Positions 18,413 through 26,666 of a stretch of 39,229 nucleotides of DNA are shown here, one piece after another. Within the stretch, counting starts at the first letter, position 1. Each line of letters starts with the position of its first letter. Source of the DNA: Gammaproteobacteria bacterium LSUCC0057 (GTDB lineage Bacteria > Pseudomonadota > Gammaproteobacteria > Pseudomonadales > Porticoccaceae); the NCBI GenBank assembly GCA_004535795.1, contig SPIA01000001.1:445896-485124 (forward strand), read 5' to 3'. The notes below the pieces were generated by a model. The model saw only the letters and a program-made list of their open reading frames with translations. It did no database searches and was not told the DNA's origin. Position numbers and translations under genes: made by a program.

Positions 18413-18438
18413 CCGCTTGTCGCAGAGGTTTTCGTCAG

Positions 18439-18461
18439 CCCGGTTCGCCGGGTTTTTTTTT
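18439..18461 (+). terminator. Rho-independent terminator after comEA-like gene
   Basis: The stem CCCGG (18439-18443) and CCGGG (18448-18452) encloses a UUCG tetraloop, followed by nine thymines. It lies 27 bases after the stop codon. Confidence 0.9.
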
Positions 18462-18489
18462 GCAAAGCCAAGCGCAGCTGAGAGTTTTT

Positions 18490-18519
18490 TTGCCACCCTA
18501 AGCGCTGGCTGGGTACAAT
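18490..18519 (+). promoter_or_regulatory. Putative promoter of the TPR-sulfotransferase gene
   Basis: TTGCCA (18490-18495) and TACAAT (18514-18519) are 18 bases apart and lie between the preceding terminator and the start codon at 18550. This suggests independent transcription. Confidence 0.55.
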
Positions 18520-18549
18520 AGTTGTCCACCTTTCACCGTTACCGTTGCT

Positions 18550-20544
18550 ATGTCGAACAACCCCAGAGAGCAGTTTTTGCGCGCGCTGCAGGCGATGCAG
18601 CAGGGGCGTGTGGCAGAGGCGGCTGAGCAGGTGGATGGTTTGCTGCAGCGCAACCCGCGCGAGGTTAATGCATTGCGTCTGCGCGGTCAGTGCCATCTGG
18701 CACAGGGCGAGCTGGCGCAAGCGGCTGCACATCTAGAGCGGGCGGTTGCTATTGCCCCGGACTATGCCGAGAGCTGGGCGGACCTCGGCCGTGTCTGCGC
18801 GCAACGCGGTGACCTGGCGCTGGCGGAACAGCACTACCGCCGCGCTCTGGCGCTCAACCCGCAGCTCGCGCAAGCGGCTAAACCGCTGCAGCGGCTGTTG
18901 CAGCAGCGCGGCGAGCAGCAGGCGGCCGCTGCGTTAGCCGAGCAGCTGCCGAGCCGCCGCCAACGCGCGGCGACTCTGCGTGAACTGCGGCCGCTATTGA
19001 GCGAGCGCGCCACCCGCAGCGACCAACAGCGCGGCGAACAGTTGGCAATGGCGGCGCTGCAAGCTGACCCGCTCAACCAGGGCGTGGCGGCACTGCTGTG
19101 CAAACGGGCACTCGCCAGCAACCGTGCCAGCTGGGCTGAGCAGATCGCCGGGCGCATGACTCAGCGGCTGCCCGAAGTGGGGCGCTGGTGGCTGCAGCTG
19201 GCCACCGCACTGTCGCGGCAAGATCAGCTGGAGCGCGCGGCAAGCGCTTGTCAGCGCGCCCTAGAGATCAAGCCGCAGTGGTCTGAGGCACTGATGTTGC
19301 TTGGCCATATCGCCAGTAAAGACAACCACTTTGATCGGGCGCTGAGCTACTTTGAACAGGTATTGGCACTCGATCCGGCACATGTTGCGGCGCGCGTGCA
19401 GCGCGCCACGGCGTTGAAAACCCTCGGCCGCAGCGCTGAGGCGATAGCTGACTACCAGCGCTGCCTGCAATTCGAGCCGAGCTGCGGCGAGGCGGCGTGG
19501 TCGCTGGCCAATCTAAAAACTTACCGCTTTAGCGCAGACGAAGTGGCGGCGATTGAGCAGCAGTTAGCCAAGCCAGAGCTGGCCGAGCAGGATCGCGTCT
19601 ACTTTGGTTACGCCAAGGGCAAAGCCCTTGAGCACCAACAGCAGTGGCCGCAGGCGTTTGCCAGCTATGCTGCAGCCAACGCGGTTAAACGCCAGATGGT
19701 GCAGTGGGATCGCCACCGTTTTAGTCAGCAAATTGACGCCATCATCGAGGTGTTCACGCCGCAACTTCTGGCCAGGCTGCGCGGGGCTGGGGTAGCCGAT
19801 GCGGCACCCATTTTTATTCTCGGGCTGCCGCGCTCCGGCTCGACCCTGCAAGAGCAAATCCTCGCCAGCCACTCGCAAGTGCAAGGTACCCGTGAGCTAC
19901 CTTATATGCCTTGGTTGGCCGGCGGCCTGCACAAGCCTCCCCATGCGCAGGCCAGCGCGCCGTACCCGGCGGCAATGCGGCAGCTCGACAGCGGCGATCT
20001 GTACGCTTTGGGGGAGCGCTATCTTCAGCAGGCGCAGCGCCACCGCAGTGGTAACAAACCGTTTTTTATCGACAAATTACCCAATAACTTTATCTACTTG
20101 GGGCTGATATTGACCGCCTTGCCGCAGGCGAAAATTATCAACACTCGCCGCGAGCCTATGGATAACTGCTTTGGCTGCTTTAAGCAGTTGTGGGCAGAGG
20201 GGCAGCACTTTAGTTACGACCTGACCGATCTGGGCCACTACTACCGCGACTATCAACGGCTGATGGCGCACTGGCACCGCTGTTTTGAAGGGCAGATCCT
20301 CGACGTTGACTACGAGCAGGTGGTAGAAAATTTGCCGGCTCATGTGCGGCGTCTGTTAGACTTCTGCCAACTGCCGTTCGAGCAGCAGTGCATCGATTTT
20401 CACCACACTGAACGGGCCGTCAACACCGCCAGTTCAGAGCAGGTGCGCCAGCCGATCTACGCCTCTGCCGTCGCTTACTGGCGCCACTTCGAAACAGAGT
20501 TGGCGCCGCTGCGCGAGGCTTTGACCGAGGGTTTAGCCGGCTGA
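18550..20544 (+). CDS. Tetratricopeptide-repeat sulfotransferase
   Basis: A 664-residue cytoplasmic protein. The N-terminal half is helical TPR repeats (e.g. residues 38-105 and about 235-305; AEAIADYQRCLQFEP is a typical unit). The C-terminal part from about residue 420 is a PAPS-dependent sulfotransferase: the phosphosulfate loop LGLPRSGSTLQEQILASH near 424-440, DKLPNNF near 510 and the 3'-phosphate-binding RREPMDNCFGCF near 531. RAVNTASSEQVRQPIY is close to the end and typical of this bacterial family. The acceptor is unknown; TPR repeats may recruit a protein or glycan partner. It has its own promoter and no obvious pathway neighbours. Confidence 0.9.
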   Translation: MSNNPREQFLRALQAMQQGRVAEAAEQVDGLLQRNPREVNALRLRGQCHLAQGELAQAAAHLERAVAIAPDYAESWADLGRVCAQRGDLALAEQHYRRALALNPQLAQAAKPLQRLLQQRGEQQAAAALAEQLPSRRQRAATLRELRPLLSERATRSDQQRGEQLAMAALQADPLNQGVAALLCKRALASNRASWAEQIAGRMTQRLPEVGRWWLQLATALSRQDQLERAASACQRALEIKPQWSEALMLLGHIASKDNHFDRALSYFEQVLALDPAHVAARVQRATALKTLGRSAEAIADYQRCLQFEPSCGEAAWSLANLKTYRFSADEVAAIEQQLAKPELAEQDRVYFGYAKGKALEHQQQWPQAFASYAAANAVKRQMVQWDRHRFSQQIDAIIEVFTPQLLARLRGAGVADAAPIFILGLPRSGSTLQEQILASHSQVQGTRELPYMPWLAGGLHKPPHAQASAPYPAAMRQLDSGDLYALGERYLQQAQRHRSGNKPFFIDKLPNNFIYLGLILTALPQAKIINTRREPMDNCFGCFKQLWAEGQHFSYDLTDLGHYYRDYQRLMAHWHRCFEGQILDVDYEQVVENLPAHVRRLLDFCQLPFEQQCIDFHHTERAVNTASSEQVRQPIYASAVAYWRHFETELAPLREALTEGLAG

Positions 20545-20635
20545 TGCTGCTCTGTTGCTGCATTGCCGCCAGCGTTGCCGGCTGCCGATACCCGTCCGTT
20601 ACCCCGTGCGTTACCCGACTAAGTTGTGAGTCACT

Positions 20636-22003
20636 ATGAGCGAAACATCGACACTGCCCACCGCCCTGCAAACGCTGTTGCAACAGTACCCCGATATCGA
20701 GGTCTTTGAGGTGATACTCCACGACTTTGCCGGTAACCATCGCGGCAAGTGGGTGCCTCGCGAGCAGATCGAAAAACTGTTCAGCGGCGATTTTAAAATG
20801 CCCAAGTCAGTTATCTCAGTCGACGCGTGGGGGCGCGATATCCCCGAGTTGATCGAGGCGACCGGTGATAGCGACGGCATCTGTATTGCCGATCCCGCCA
20901 CCTTGGCGCCGGTGCCGTGGGCGGAGCGACCAACGGCGCAGGTGGTGATGCAGATGAGTAGCGCCAGCTCCAACGGCGAACCGCTGACCCCCTACCCGGC
21001 AGACCCGCGAGCGGTACTGCAGGCGGTGGTGGCGCGTTACCGCGCGCTGGGCTTGACCCCTGTGGTGGCCAGTGAGTTGGAATTTCACCTATTGCAGAAC
21101 CAGCGCGACGGCTACGGCCAGCCGTTGCATACACAGAGTACCGAGTTGGAACTGCCACTGGGTGGCGATAGCTACAGCCTCGACGCGATGCGTGAAGTGG
21201 CGCCGATCATGGACGAGATCGACCAGATGGCGCGCCTTCAGGGGATCCCGGTCGACACCTTGATCACCGAGTGCGGCGCCTCGCAGTACGAGATCAATCT
21301 CCACCATGTCGCCGACGCGGTCAGTGCTTGTGACCACGGCAGCCTGCTGCGCCGCGCCATACGCGCGGTTGCGCGACGTCACCATCAGCTGGCAACTTTT
21401 ATGGCCAAGCCATTTGCCGAAGAGGTTGGCAACGGTATGCATATCCATTTCAGTCTGCTCGATAGCACCGGCAACAATGTCTTTGTCGGCACCGATGATC
21501 GCGGCAGCGATTTGCTGCGCCACGCCGTCGCCGGTTGTCTGGCCACTATGGGCGACGCCATGGCGATCTTTGCGCCCAATATTAACTCCTACCGGCGTCT
21601 GGCCCCCGGCAGCTTCGCCCCAGTCACCGCCAACTGGGGTTACGAAAATCGCACCACGGCACTGCGTATACCGGCTGGAGACGCCGAGTCGATCCGCATC
21701 GAACACCGCCTGCCGGGCGCCGACGCCAATGTCTACTTGGTGGTGGCGGCGATATTGGCCGGGGCCTTGTACGGTATTGAGCAACAGCTTGAACCGAGCG
21801 CAGCTGTTGAGGGGGAGGCGGCACAACAGCCGTCGACCCTGCCGTTACACTGGCACGAAGCGCTCAACGCTTTCGAGCAGTCCGCTTTCATTAAGGAGTA
21901 TTTAGGGGCACCGTTTGCCGAGCTCTACGCAGCCTGCAAGCGCGGCGAAAAAAGTGAGTTTGACCGCCGCGTCACCCGTCTTGAGTACGACGCTTATCTA
22001 TAA
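20636..22003 (+). CDS. Glutamine synthetase family ligase (PuuA/GlnT-like)
   Basis: A 455-residue protein of the glutamine synthetase fold. The beta-grasp N-terminal domain (VILHDFAGNHRGKWVPREQI) is followed by the catalytic barrel: ADPATLAPVPW, ELEFHLLQ with metal-binding acids, CGASQYEINL, FMAKPFAEEVGNGMHIHFSL and NSYRRLAPGSFAP. RIEHRLPGADANVYLVVAAIL ends the core. Length and these motifs place it with gamma-glutamylpolyamine synthetases (PuuA) and related gamma-glutamyl-amide ligases rather than GlnA; the adenylylation loop of GlnA is not seen. The amine substrate cannot be read from sequence, and no Puu-pathway partner is nearby. It is convergent with the SPOR gene. Confidence 0.85.
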   Translation: MSETSTLPTALQTLLQQYPDIEVFEVILHDFAGNHRGKWVPREQIEKLFSGDFKMPKSVISVDAWGRDIPELIEATGDSDGICIADPATLAPVPWAERPTAQVVMQMSSASSNGEPLTPYPADPRAVLQAVVARYRALGLTPVVASELEFHLLQNQRDGYGQPLHTQSTELELPLGGDSYSLDAMREVAPIMDEIDQMARLQGIPVDTLITECGASQYEINLHHVADAVSACDHGSLLRRAIRAVARRHHQLATFMAKPFAEEVGNGMHIHFSLLDSTGNNVFVGTDDRGSDLLRHAVAGCLATMGDAMAIFAPNINSYRRLAPGSFAPVTANWGYENRTTALRIPAGDAESIRIEHRLPGADANVYLVVAAILAGALYGIEQQLEPSAAVEGEAAQQPSTLPLHWHEALNAFEQSAFIKEYLGAPFAELYAACKRGEKSEFDRRVTRLEYDAYL

Positions 22004-22030
22004 CCCACGGCGCAGTGCCGCCGCGGTGAG

Positions 22031-22630
22031 CTAGCGCCGCGGGCGCTTGAGCACCAAGGTATCGATATTGTGCTGGTGAAGTTTGTTGCGCGCTTGCTCA
22101 ACAGCGGCCGAGCTGGCCAGCGGTCCCACCACCACGCGGTGCCAGAGCCCGCTGTCGCCGCGCACCGGCTCGATGGCGGCGTCTAAGTTGAGTAACAGCA
22201 GTTTAACCCGCAGAGTGTCGGCGTCGGCCTGGTCGCGAAACGAGCCGACCTGTACATAGTAATCGGCCTGCGCGTCGTCACTGCTGTGAGCGGCGATCTC
22301 GCTTTCGGGCACCACTACCTCGTTCTCTTTAAACAGCTGCGGAAAGTTGAAACTGGGTAGCAGGTCACTCTGTTCAGGGGCGGTGTTGGCCGCCTCCGGT
22401 GCCAATTGTGGCTCGAGTTGGCGCTCCACCAGTAGCAGTTTAGGCGCCAGCCAACTGGCCGCCAAGCCGACAGCGATACCGGCAAAAAATGCTGGCCAAC
22501 GGCTGCTCGGCGAGCTGTTGGCTGCGCTGTTGCGCTGCGGTTGGGCGCCACTGCGGCGGGTCTGTCGGGCTCCGCTGCGGGCGGCGAGTAGCGGCGGCCG
22601 GCGCGGCGGGTAGAGGCGGCTGTTTAACAT
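22031..22630 (-). CDS. SPOR-domain cell division/peptidoglycan-binding protein
   Basis: A 199-residue single-pass inner-membrane protein with FtsN-like layout. A basic proline-rich cytoplasmic N-terminus precedes a transmembrane helix at about 46-67 (PAFFAGIAVGLAASWLAPKLLL). A variable periplasmic linker follows, then a C-terminal SPOR domain from about residue 120 (YYVQVGSFRDQADADTLRVK to VVVGPLASSAAVEQARNKLH). SPOR domains bind denuded glycan at the division site. It follows priA on the same strand; in Pseudomonas argS lies between such genes, but none is here. It could be FtsN itself or a paralogue. Confidence 0.87.
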   Translation of the reverse strand: MLNSRLYPPRRPPLLAARSGARQTRRSGAQPQRNSAANSSPSSRWPAFFAGIAVGLAASWLAPKLLLVERQLEPQLAPEAANTAPEQSDLLPSFNFPQLFKENEVVVPESEIAAHSSDDAQADYYVQVGSFRDQADADTLRVKLLLLNLDAAIEPVRGDSGLWHRVVVGPLASSAAVEQARNKLHQHNIDTLVLKRPRR

Positions 22631-22663
22631 AGCGTGCAGAGTCTTATCGCGGATGTGGGGGTG

Positions 22664-22669
22664 ATTATA
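22664..22669 (-). promoter_or_regulatory. Candidate -10 of the SPOR gene
   Basis: On the minus strand TATAAT (22669-22664) lies 33 bases before the SPOR start codon, but the -35 position reads TACCCG, a poor match. If used, it lets the SPOR gene be expressed apart from priA. Confidence 0.35.
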
Positions 22670-22712
22670 AGCTGCCCAACGCGGTGCGGGTAGCGCTGGG
22701 TGACCGCGGTGC

Positions 22713-24920
22713 TCACAGTTCTAATGGGTCGACATCAATGGTCCAGCGACACTGTTTAGCGGTGGCCAGCTGCTGCGCCAGCGCTTCAACAGCGGTGAGC
22801 AGCTGGTGGCGCTGGCGGCGACTGGCGGCAGTAATCTGTAGGATATAGCGAAAGCGGTCGGCGCGTTTCTCCTGGTTGGCCGGCAGAGGTCCGAGCAGCG
22901 CCAGCTGCGGCGAGCAGTGCGGCTGCAGGGCGCGGCGCAGTTCGGCTAAAAAGCCCTCGGCGTGGTCGGCGCGGCTCGACTCGGCGCGCACCACCGCCAT
23001 GTGACGAAAGGGGGGAAGATCGCTCAACTGGCGTTGTTCGAGCAGGCTGCGGCCGATTGCGGCGTAATCGCCGGCGGCTACCGCACTGAGCAGCGGGTGC
23101 TCGGGTTGATGGCTCTGCACCAGTACCCGGCCGCCGCGATCGCCGCGACCACTGCGCCCAGCGACCTGCAGCAGCAGCTGAGCGAAGCGTTCGTGGGCGC
23201 GAAAATCGGCGGCAAACAGCCCGCTGTCGGCATCGACAATCACCGCCAGTGTCACTTTCGGGAAGTGGTGGCCCTTGGCCAACATCTGGGTGCCGATCAG
23301 CAGTGCTGCGGCGCTGTTGTCGACCAGTGCGTAGAGCTTCTCAAATGACCCCTGACGGCGGGTCGAGTCGCGGTCGACGCGCACCACCGGCACCGTCGGA
23401 AACTGTTGTTGTAAAAATTCCTCGGTCTGTTGGGTACCTTCACCGACGGTCATCAGAGCGTCGCTACCACAGCCGTCGCAGCGCGCTGTCAGCGGTCGGC
23501 GCAGATCGCAGTGGTGGCAGCTCAGTTTGCGTTGGCGCCGGTGTACGGTCAGGCGGCTGTCGCAATGGGGACAGCTGGCCACCCAGCCGCACTGATGGCA
23601 GAGCAGCGTCGGCGCATAGCCGCGACGGTTGAGAAACACCAGCACCTGCTGGCCGGCGCGCAGGGTCTGTTCAATGGTCGCCAAAGTGGTAGTGGCCAGA
23701 CCCGCCTGGATGGTGCTGTTGCGCAGATCGACCCACTGCCAGTGAGGCGGCTGCGCGTCGCCGGCGCGCTCTGGGAGCGCTAAATAGCGGTAGCGCGATT
23801 GTTGCGCATTGCGCAAGCTCTCCAGAGCCGGCGTGGCCGACCCCAGCAGCAGCGGTAGATTGTCGCGCTGAGCGCGCACCGCGGCGACATCGCGGGCGTG
23901 GTAGCGAAACCCCTCGTGCTGTTTGAACGAGCTGTCATGCTCCTCGTCGACAACAATGAGTCCTAGTTTTGGCAGTGGCGCAAAAACCGCCGAGCGGGTG
24001 CCGAGCACAATCGAGGCCTCGGCAGCTGCCGCGCGCTGCCAGCGCCGGCACTTCTCAACCGCAGCCACACTGGAGTTGAGAGTGACGATATCGACATTAA
24101 AACGGCTGCGAAAGCGCTGCTCGGTCTGCGCGGTTAGGCTGATTTCAGGAATCAGCACTAACACCTGTTGGCCGCGTTCCAGTACCCGCCTAATTAACTG
24201 CAGATAGACTTCGGTTTTGCCGCTACCGGTGACGCCGTGCAGCAGCGAGCAGCTGTAGCGACCGAGTTCAATGGCCTCCAGCGCGGTCCGCTGGGCGCCA
24301 TTCAAACACAATTCTGGCTCGGCCAGCAGTGCGCCGCCACTCGCTGGCGCAGCTGCCAGTGCCACAGGTTCAATTAACGCTCGCTCGCGCAACGCCTTCA
24401 CTGCGCTGTCGCCGGCCACCGCGCGCAGCTCGGCATGGGGCTGTGGTCCGGCATTGAGATGCTCGATCGCCAAACGCTGTTTGGGTGCTCGCTTTAGGCT
24501 GCTGGCAGTCAGTCCCAGTCCGGTGGCGGTGAGCTGCCAGCCGGCCACGCGATTGTCGACCAGCGCCGCGCCGTCGCGCAGGTGCGGCGGCAGCGCACCG
24601 AGATAAACCTCGCCGGGTGTGGAGTGGTAGTAGCGCCAAGCCCAATCGAGCAGGGCCAACAGTGAGCGGTCGAGCAGTGGGGCGCTGTCCAGCAGTCGCT
24701 GCACCGGTTTGATCTTGTCTGCGGCCAACGGGCTCTGCTCGACTACCGCGACAATCAAGCCGACGCATTGGCGGCGGCCAAACTCTACCTGCACTCGGCA
24801 GCCGGGCAGCAGTTGCGACGGCTCTGCGTCGCTCAGCGAATAGTCGAATAGCTGTCGCAGTGGCGACGGCACGGCGACCGAGACGATGGGTGGAGTAGAC
24901 TGAGCGGAAGTGGCGGACAT
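22713..24920 (-). CDS. priA: Primosomal protein N' (replication restart helicase)
   Basis: A 735-residue PriA, close to the E. coli length. The N-terminal 3'-OH DNA-binding domain begins VSVAVPSPLRQLFDYSL. The helicase core has Walker A GVTGSGKTE (229-237) and Walker B DEEH (325-328). Eight cysteines (441, 444, 450, 453, 468, 471, 481, 484) form the two zinc sites of the family, and GEGTQQTEEFL and LLIGTQMLAKGHHFPKVTL are conserved helicase-lobe motifs. PriA reloads the replisome at stalled forks. I chose ATG 24920 because family homology begins there; the frame is open to 25097 but encodes an unlikely Cys/Gly-rich extension overlapping the rpmE promoter. It is divergent from rpmE, the common arrangement. 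Confidence 0.96.
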   Translation of the reverse strand: MSATSAQSTPPIVSVAVPSPLRQLFDYSLSDAEPSQLLPGCRVQVEFGRRQCVGLIVAVVEQSPLAADKIKPVQRLLDSAPLLDRSLLALLDWAWRYYHSTPGEVYLGALPPHLRDGAALVDNRVAGWQLTATGLGLTASSLKRAPKQRLAIEHLNAGPQPHAELRAVAGDSAVKALRERALIEPVALAAAPASGGALLAEPELCLNGAQRTALEAIELGRYSCSLLHGVTGSGKTEVYLQLIRRVLERGQQVLVLIPEISLTAQTEQRFRSRFNVDIVTLNSSVAAVEKCRRWQRAAAAEASIVLGTRSAVFAPLPKLGLIVVDEEHDSSFKQHEGFRYHARDVAAVRAQRDNLPLLLGSATPALESLRNAQQSRYRYLALPERAGDAQPPHWQWVDLRNSTIQAGLATTTLATIEQTLRAGQQVLVFLNRRGYAPTLLCHQCGWVASCPHCDSRLTVHRRQRKLSCHHCDLRRPLTARCDGCGSDALMTVGEGTQQTEEFLQQQFPTVPVVRVDRDSTRRQGSFEKLYALVDNSAAALLIGTQMLAKGHHFPKVTLAVIVDADSGLFAADFRAHERFAQLLLQVAGRSGRGDRGGRVLVQSHQPEHPLLSAVAAGDYAAIGRSLLEQRQLSDLPPFRHMAVVRAESSRADHAEGFLAELRRALQPHCSPQLALLGPLPANQEKRADRFRYILQITAASRRQRHQLLTAVEALAQQLATAKQCRWTIDVDPLEL

Positions 24921-25047
24921 CTCTTGTGCAGTGGTTGTCAGGTCAGTAGTTACGGCATTGCCGAGAAGCGGGCAGTGTCCCCTACAACGGCAGTTGACGC
25001 AATGTTGTTGGCGCAGACAACCACGGCCGGCGCCGCTGACAATAAGT

Positions 25048-25076
25048 TTGCGCTGCCCGCCCGGACTGCCTATAAT
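25048..25076 (+). promoter_or_regulatory. rpmE promoter
   Basis: A perfect -10 TATAAT (25071-25076) has TTGCGC (25048-25053) at 17-base spacing. The predicted start near 25083 leaves a leader of about 100 bases before rpmE. In E. coli bL31 is reported to repress its own mRNA through the leader; whether that holds here was not determined. Confidence 0.65.
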
Positions 25077-25182
25077 CGCGCCCCTACCAACAAGCACCGT
25101 GCTTTGGCGTCTACTGTCTGGAATTGATTAGACAGCGGCAGTCGAGGTGGCGGTAACCACAAAAGCGTTATGCGGAGTCGTT

Positions 25183-25395
25183 ATGAAAGCCGAAATCCAT
25201 CCCAACTACACCGAAATGAAAGCCCACTGCAGCTGCGGTAATGTCATCACTGTGGGTTCTACCCGCGGCAGTGATATCCACCTCGACGTCTGTGAGGCGT
25301 GCCACCCGTTCTACACTGGCAAGCAGAAGGTGATGGATACTGGCGGGCGTATCGACCGCTTCAATAAGCGTTTTGGTGCACGCAGCGCCAAGTAA
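25183..25395 (+). CDS. rpmE: 50S ribosomal protein L31
   Basis: A 70-residue bL31 of the zinc-containing (C+) type. Cys16, Cys18, Cys37 and Cys40 form the zinc site ([18 protein letters not shown]). MKAEIHPNY and the C-terminal [12 protein letters not shown] are typical of the family. I chose ATG 25183 by homology, with CGGAG seven bases upstream; the frame opens earlier at 25147. It is divergently placed from priA and followed by a strong terminator. Confidence 0.97.
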   Translation: MKAEIHPNYTEMKAHCSCGNVITVGSTRGSDIHLDVCEACHPFYTGKQKVMDTGGRIDRFNKRFGARSAK

Positions 25396-25460
25396 CGGCG
25401 CGGCACTGCAGGCCGCTGCTGTTGCGGTCTGCGCTGTAGAGATCATGCACCTGTGGTGCA

Positions 25461-25500
25461 AAAAAAACGCGCGCTCTTATATGGGGCGCGCGTTTTTTTT
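25461..25500 (+). terminator. rpmE terminator overlapping the nuclease start codon
   Basis: A run of A (25461-25467) and CGCGCGC (25468-25474) pairs perfectly with GCGCGCG (25486-25492) and eight thymines (25493-25500). The 11-base loop contains the ATG at 25481. The A and T runs make it potentially bidirectional. Confidence 0.88.
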
Positions 25501-26284
25501 GGCAGCGATCTGGCTCGCTGCAGCCACTGCAACAGCAGAGCAGAGCAGTTGTTGGCTATCACCCGCGCTCTCATCCGAGCTGCACAGAGGGATTATAGAG
25601 CGGGTCATTGATGGCGACACCGTGGCTTTGCAGAGCGGAGAAAAGATCCGTCTGCTCGGCATTAACACCCCCGAGCTGACACCGCGCTCGGCAGACTCTA
25701 GCGGGGCAGAGCCGCTCGCTGTGGCTGCCCAACAAGCGCTGCAGGCGCTGGTGGCGAGTAGTGGTGGGGTGGTCTACTACCGCCTCGGCGGGCAACCGCG
25801 CGACCGCTATCAGCGGCTGTTGGCCGACCTCTACAGCGCCGCTGGCGAGAGTATCGCCGCCCACCTGCTGGAGCGCGGGTTGGGCTGGCAGGTAGCGTTT
25901 GTCGGCAACGATCAGCTGGCCAGCTGTCTGCGCGCCGCCGAACAGCGCGCGCGCTCTGGGCGCCTCGGTTTGTGGGCGGGCGGGCTCTATCCGCCACTGC
26001 CCGCCAGCGCTGTCGCCACGGGTGGCTTTGCGCGCATTATTGGTCGAGTTAGCGTTGAGAAACTGCGCGCAGATAGCAGCGGAGCGGTGGTCGGCGCTGC
26101 GACGCTGGTGCTAGATCAGACCTTGCTGGTGAAGCTCCCGCGCAAGGTGGCGCAAAGCTACCGTGCCGCGCAGCTGCAGGCGCTCGACGGCCGTCGGGTC
26201 GAACTGCGCGGCTGGGTTTCGCGGCGCGCCGGCCAGTGGCAGCTGCAGTTGACCTCGCCGTTCAATATGCAGGCCATCGACTAG
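25481..26284 (+). CDS. Thermonuclease (SNase) family secreted nuclease
   Basis: With ATG 25481 the product is 267 residues with a signal peptide (MGRAFFLAAIWLAAATATA). The staphylococcal nuclease domain covers about 35-165: VIDGDTVALQSGEKIRLLGI, then NTPEL, then RDRYQRLLADLY, supplying the Arg/Glu/Arg active-site pattern. A C-terminal region from about 180 (FARIIGRVSVEKL to VELRGWVSRRAGQWQLQLTS) looks like a second OB-type fold. It should be a calcium-type phosphodiesterase in the periplasm or outside. The order rpmE-nuclease is known in Pseudomonas. The start codon lies in the loop of the rpmE terminator, so expression may need readthrough; ATG 25445 in the same frame is an alternative. Confidence 0.85.
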   Translation: MGRAFFLAAIWLAAATATAEQSSCWLSPALSSELHRGIIERVIDGDTVALQSGEKIRLLGINTPELTPRSADSSGAEPLAVAAQQALQALVASSGGVVYYRLGGQPRDRYQRLLADLYSAAGESIAAHLLERGLGWQVAFVGNDQLASCLRAAEQRARSGRLGLWAGGLYPPLPASAVATGGFARIIGRVSVEKLRADSSGAVVGAATLVLDQTLLVKLPRKVAQSYRAAQLQALDGRRVELRGWVSRRAGQWQLQLTSPFNMQAID

Positions 26285-26367
26285 CGGCGACATTTGTTTG
26301 GGTGCAGCGGCACTGGGCGGTACAATGGCCGCCACAGCAACCCGCAGGTGAGATTGGGAGCGCGCAG

Positions 26368-26655
26368 GTGTCGGCAGTGAAAACGTTTTTACAATTTTTG
26401 GTATTGGTGGCCGTTGCCGCCATCGGTGGTCTATTTGCGTTGGCCAATGACCAGCTGCTCACTATCGACCTGTTAATCTGGGTGACCCCAGCGTGGAGCA
26501 GTGGCGTCTGGCTGCTGATCGCGCTGGCGCTGGGGGTGCTGTTGGGGTTTGCAGTGGCCGCTCTGCAGTATCGCTGGCAGCGTCTGCGCCGCGCGCTGCA
26601 GACCACCCAAACTGACCCCGGCAGTGCGTCGACCACCGCCACCCAACGAGATTGA
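26368..26655 (+). CDS. lapA: LapA-like membrane protein (DUF1049)
   Basis: A 95-residue protein starting at GTG 26368, with GGGAG about seven bases upstream. It has two transmembrane helices, [20 protein letters not shown] and [22 protein letters not shown], separated by [15 protein letters not shown], then a basic cytoplasmic tail ([11 protein letters not shown]). This is the layout of LapA, which with LapB regulates lipopolysaccharide synthesis through FtsH-dependent LpxC turnover. In E. coli the order is lapA-lapB-pyrF; here lapB is missing between lapA and pyrF. The stop is 12 bases before the pyrF start. Confidence 0.82.
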   Translation: MSAVKTFLQFLVLVAVAAIGGLFALANDQLLTIDLLIWVTPAWSSGVWLLIALALGVLLGFAVAALQYRWQRLRRALQTTQTDPGSASTTATQRD

Positions 26656-26666
26656 GGAGACCCCTA

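Noticed and set aside
21089-21826. Minus-strand open frame of 245 codons opposite the glutamine-synthetase-like gene
   Set aside because: Antisense shadow of a clear gene with no homology-like motifs.
24921-25097. N-terminal extension of PriA
   Set aside because: It would cover the rpmE promoter and adds Cys/Gly/Arg-rich residues not seen in PriA; family length matches ATG 24920.
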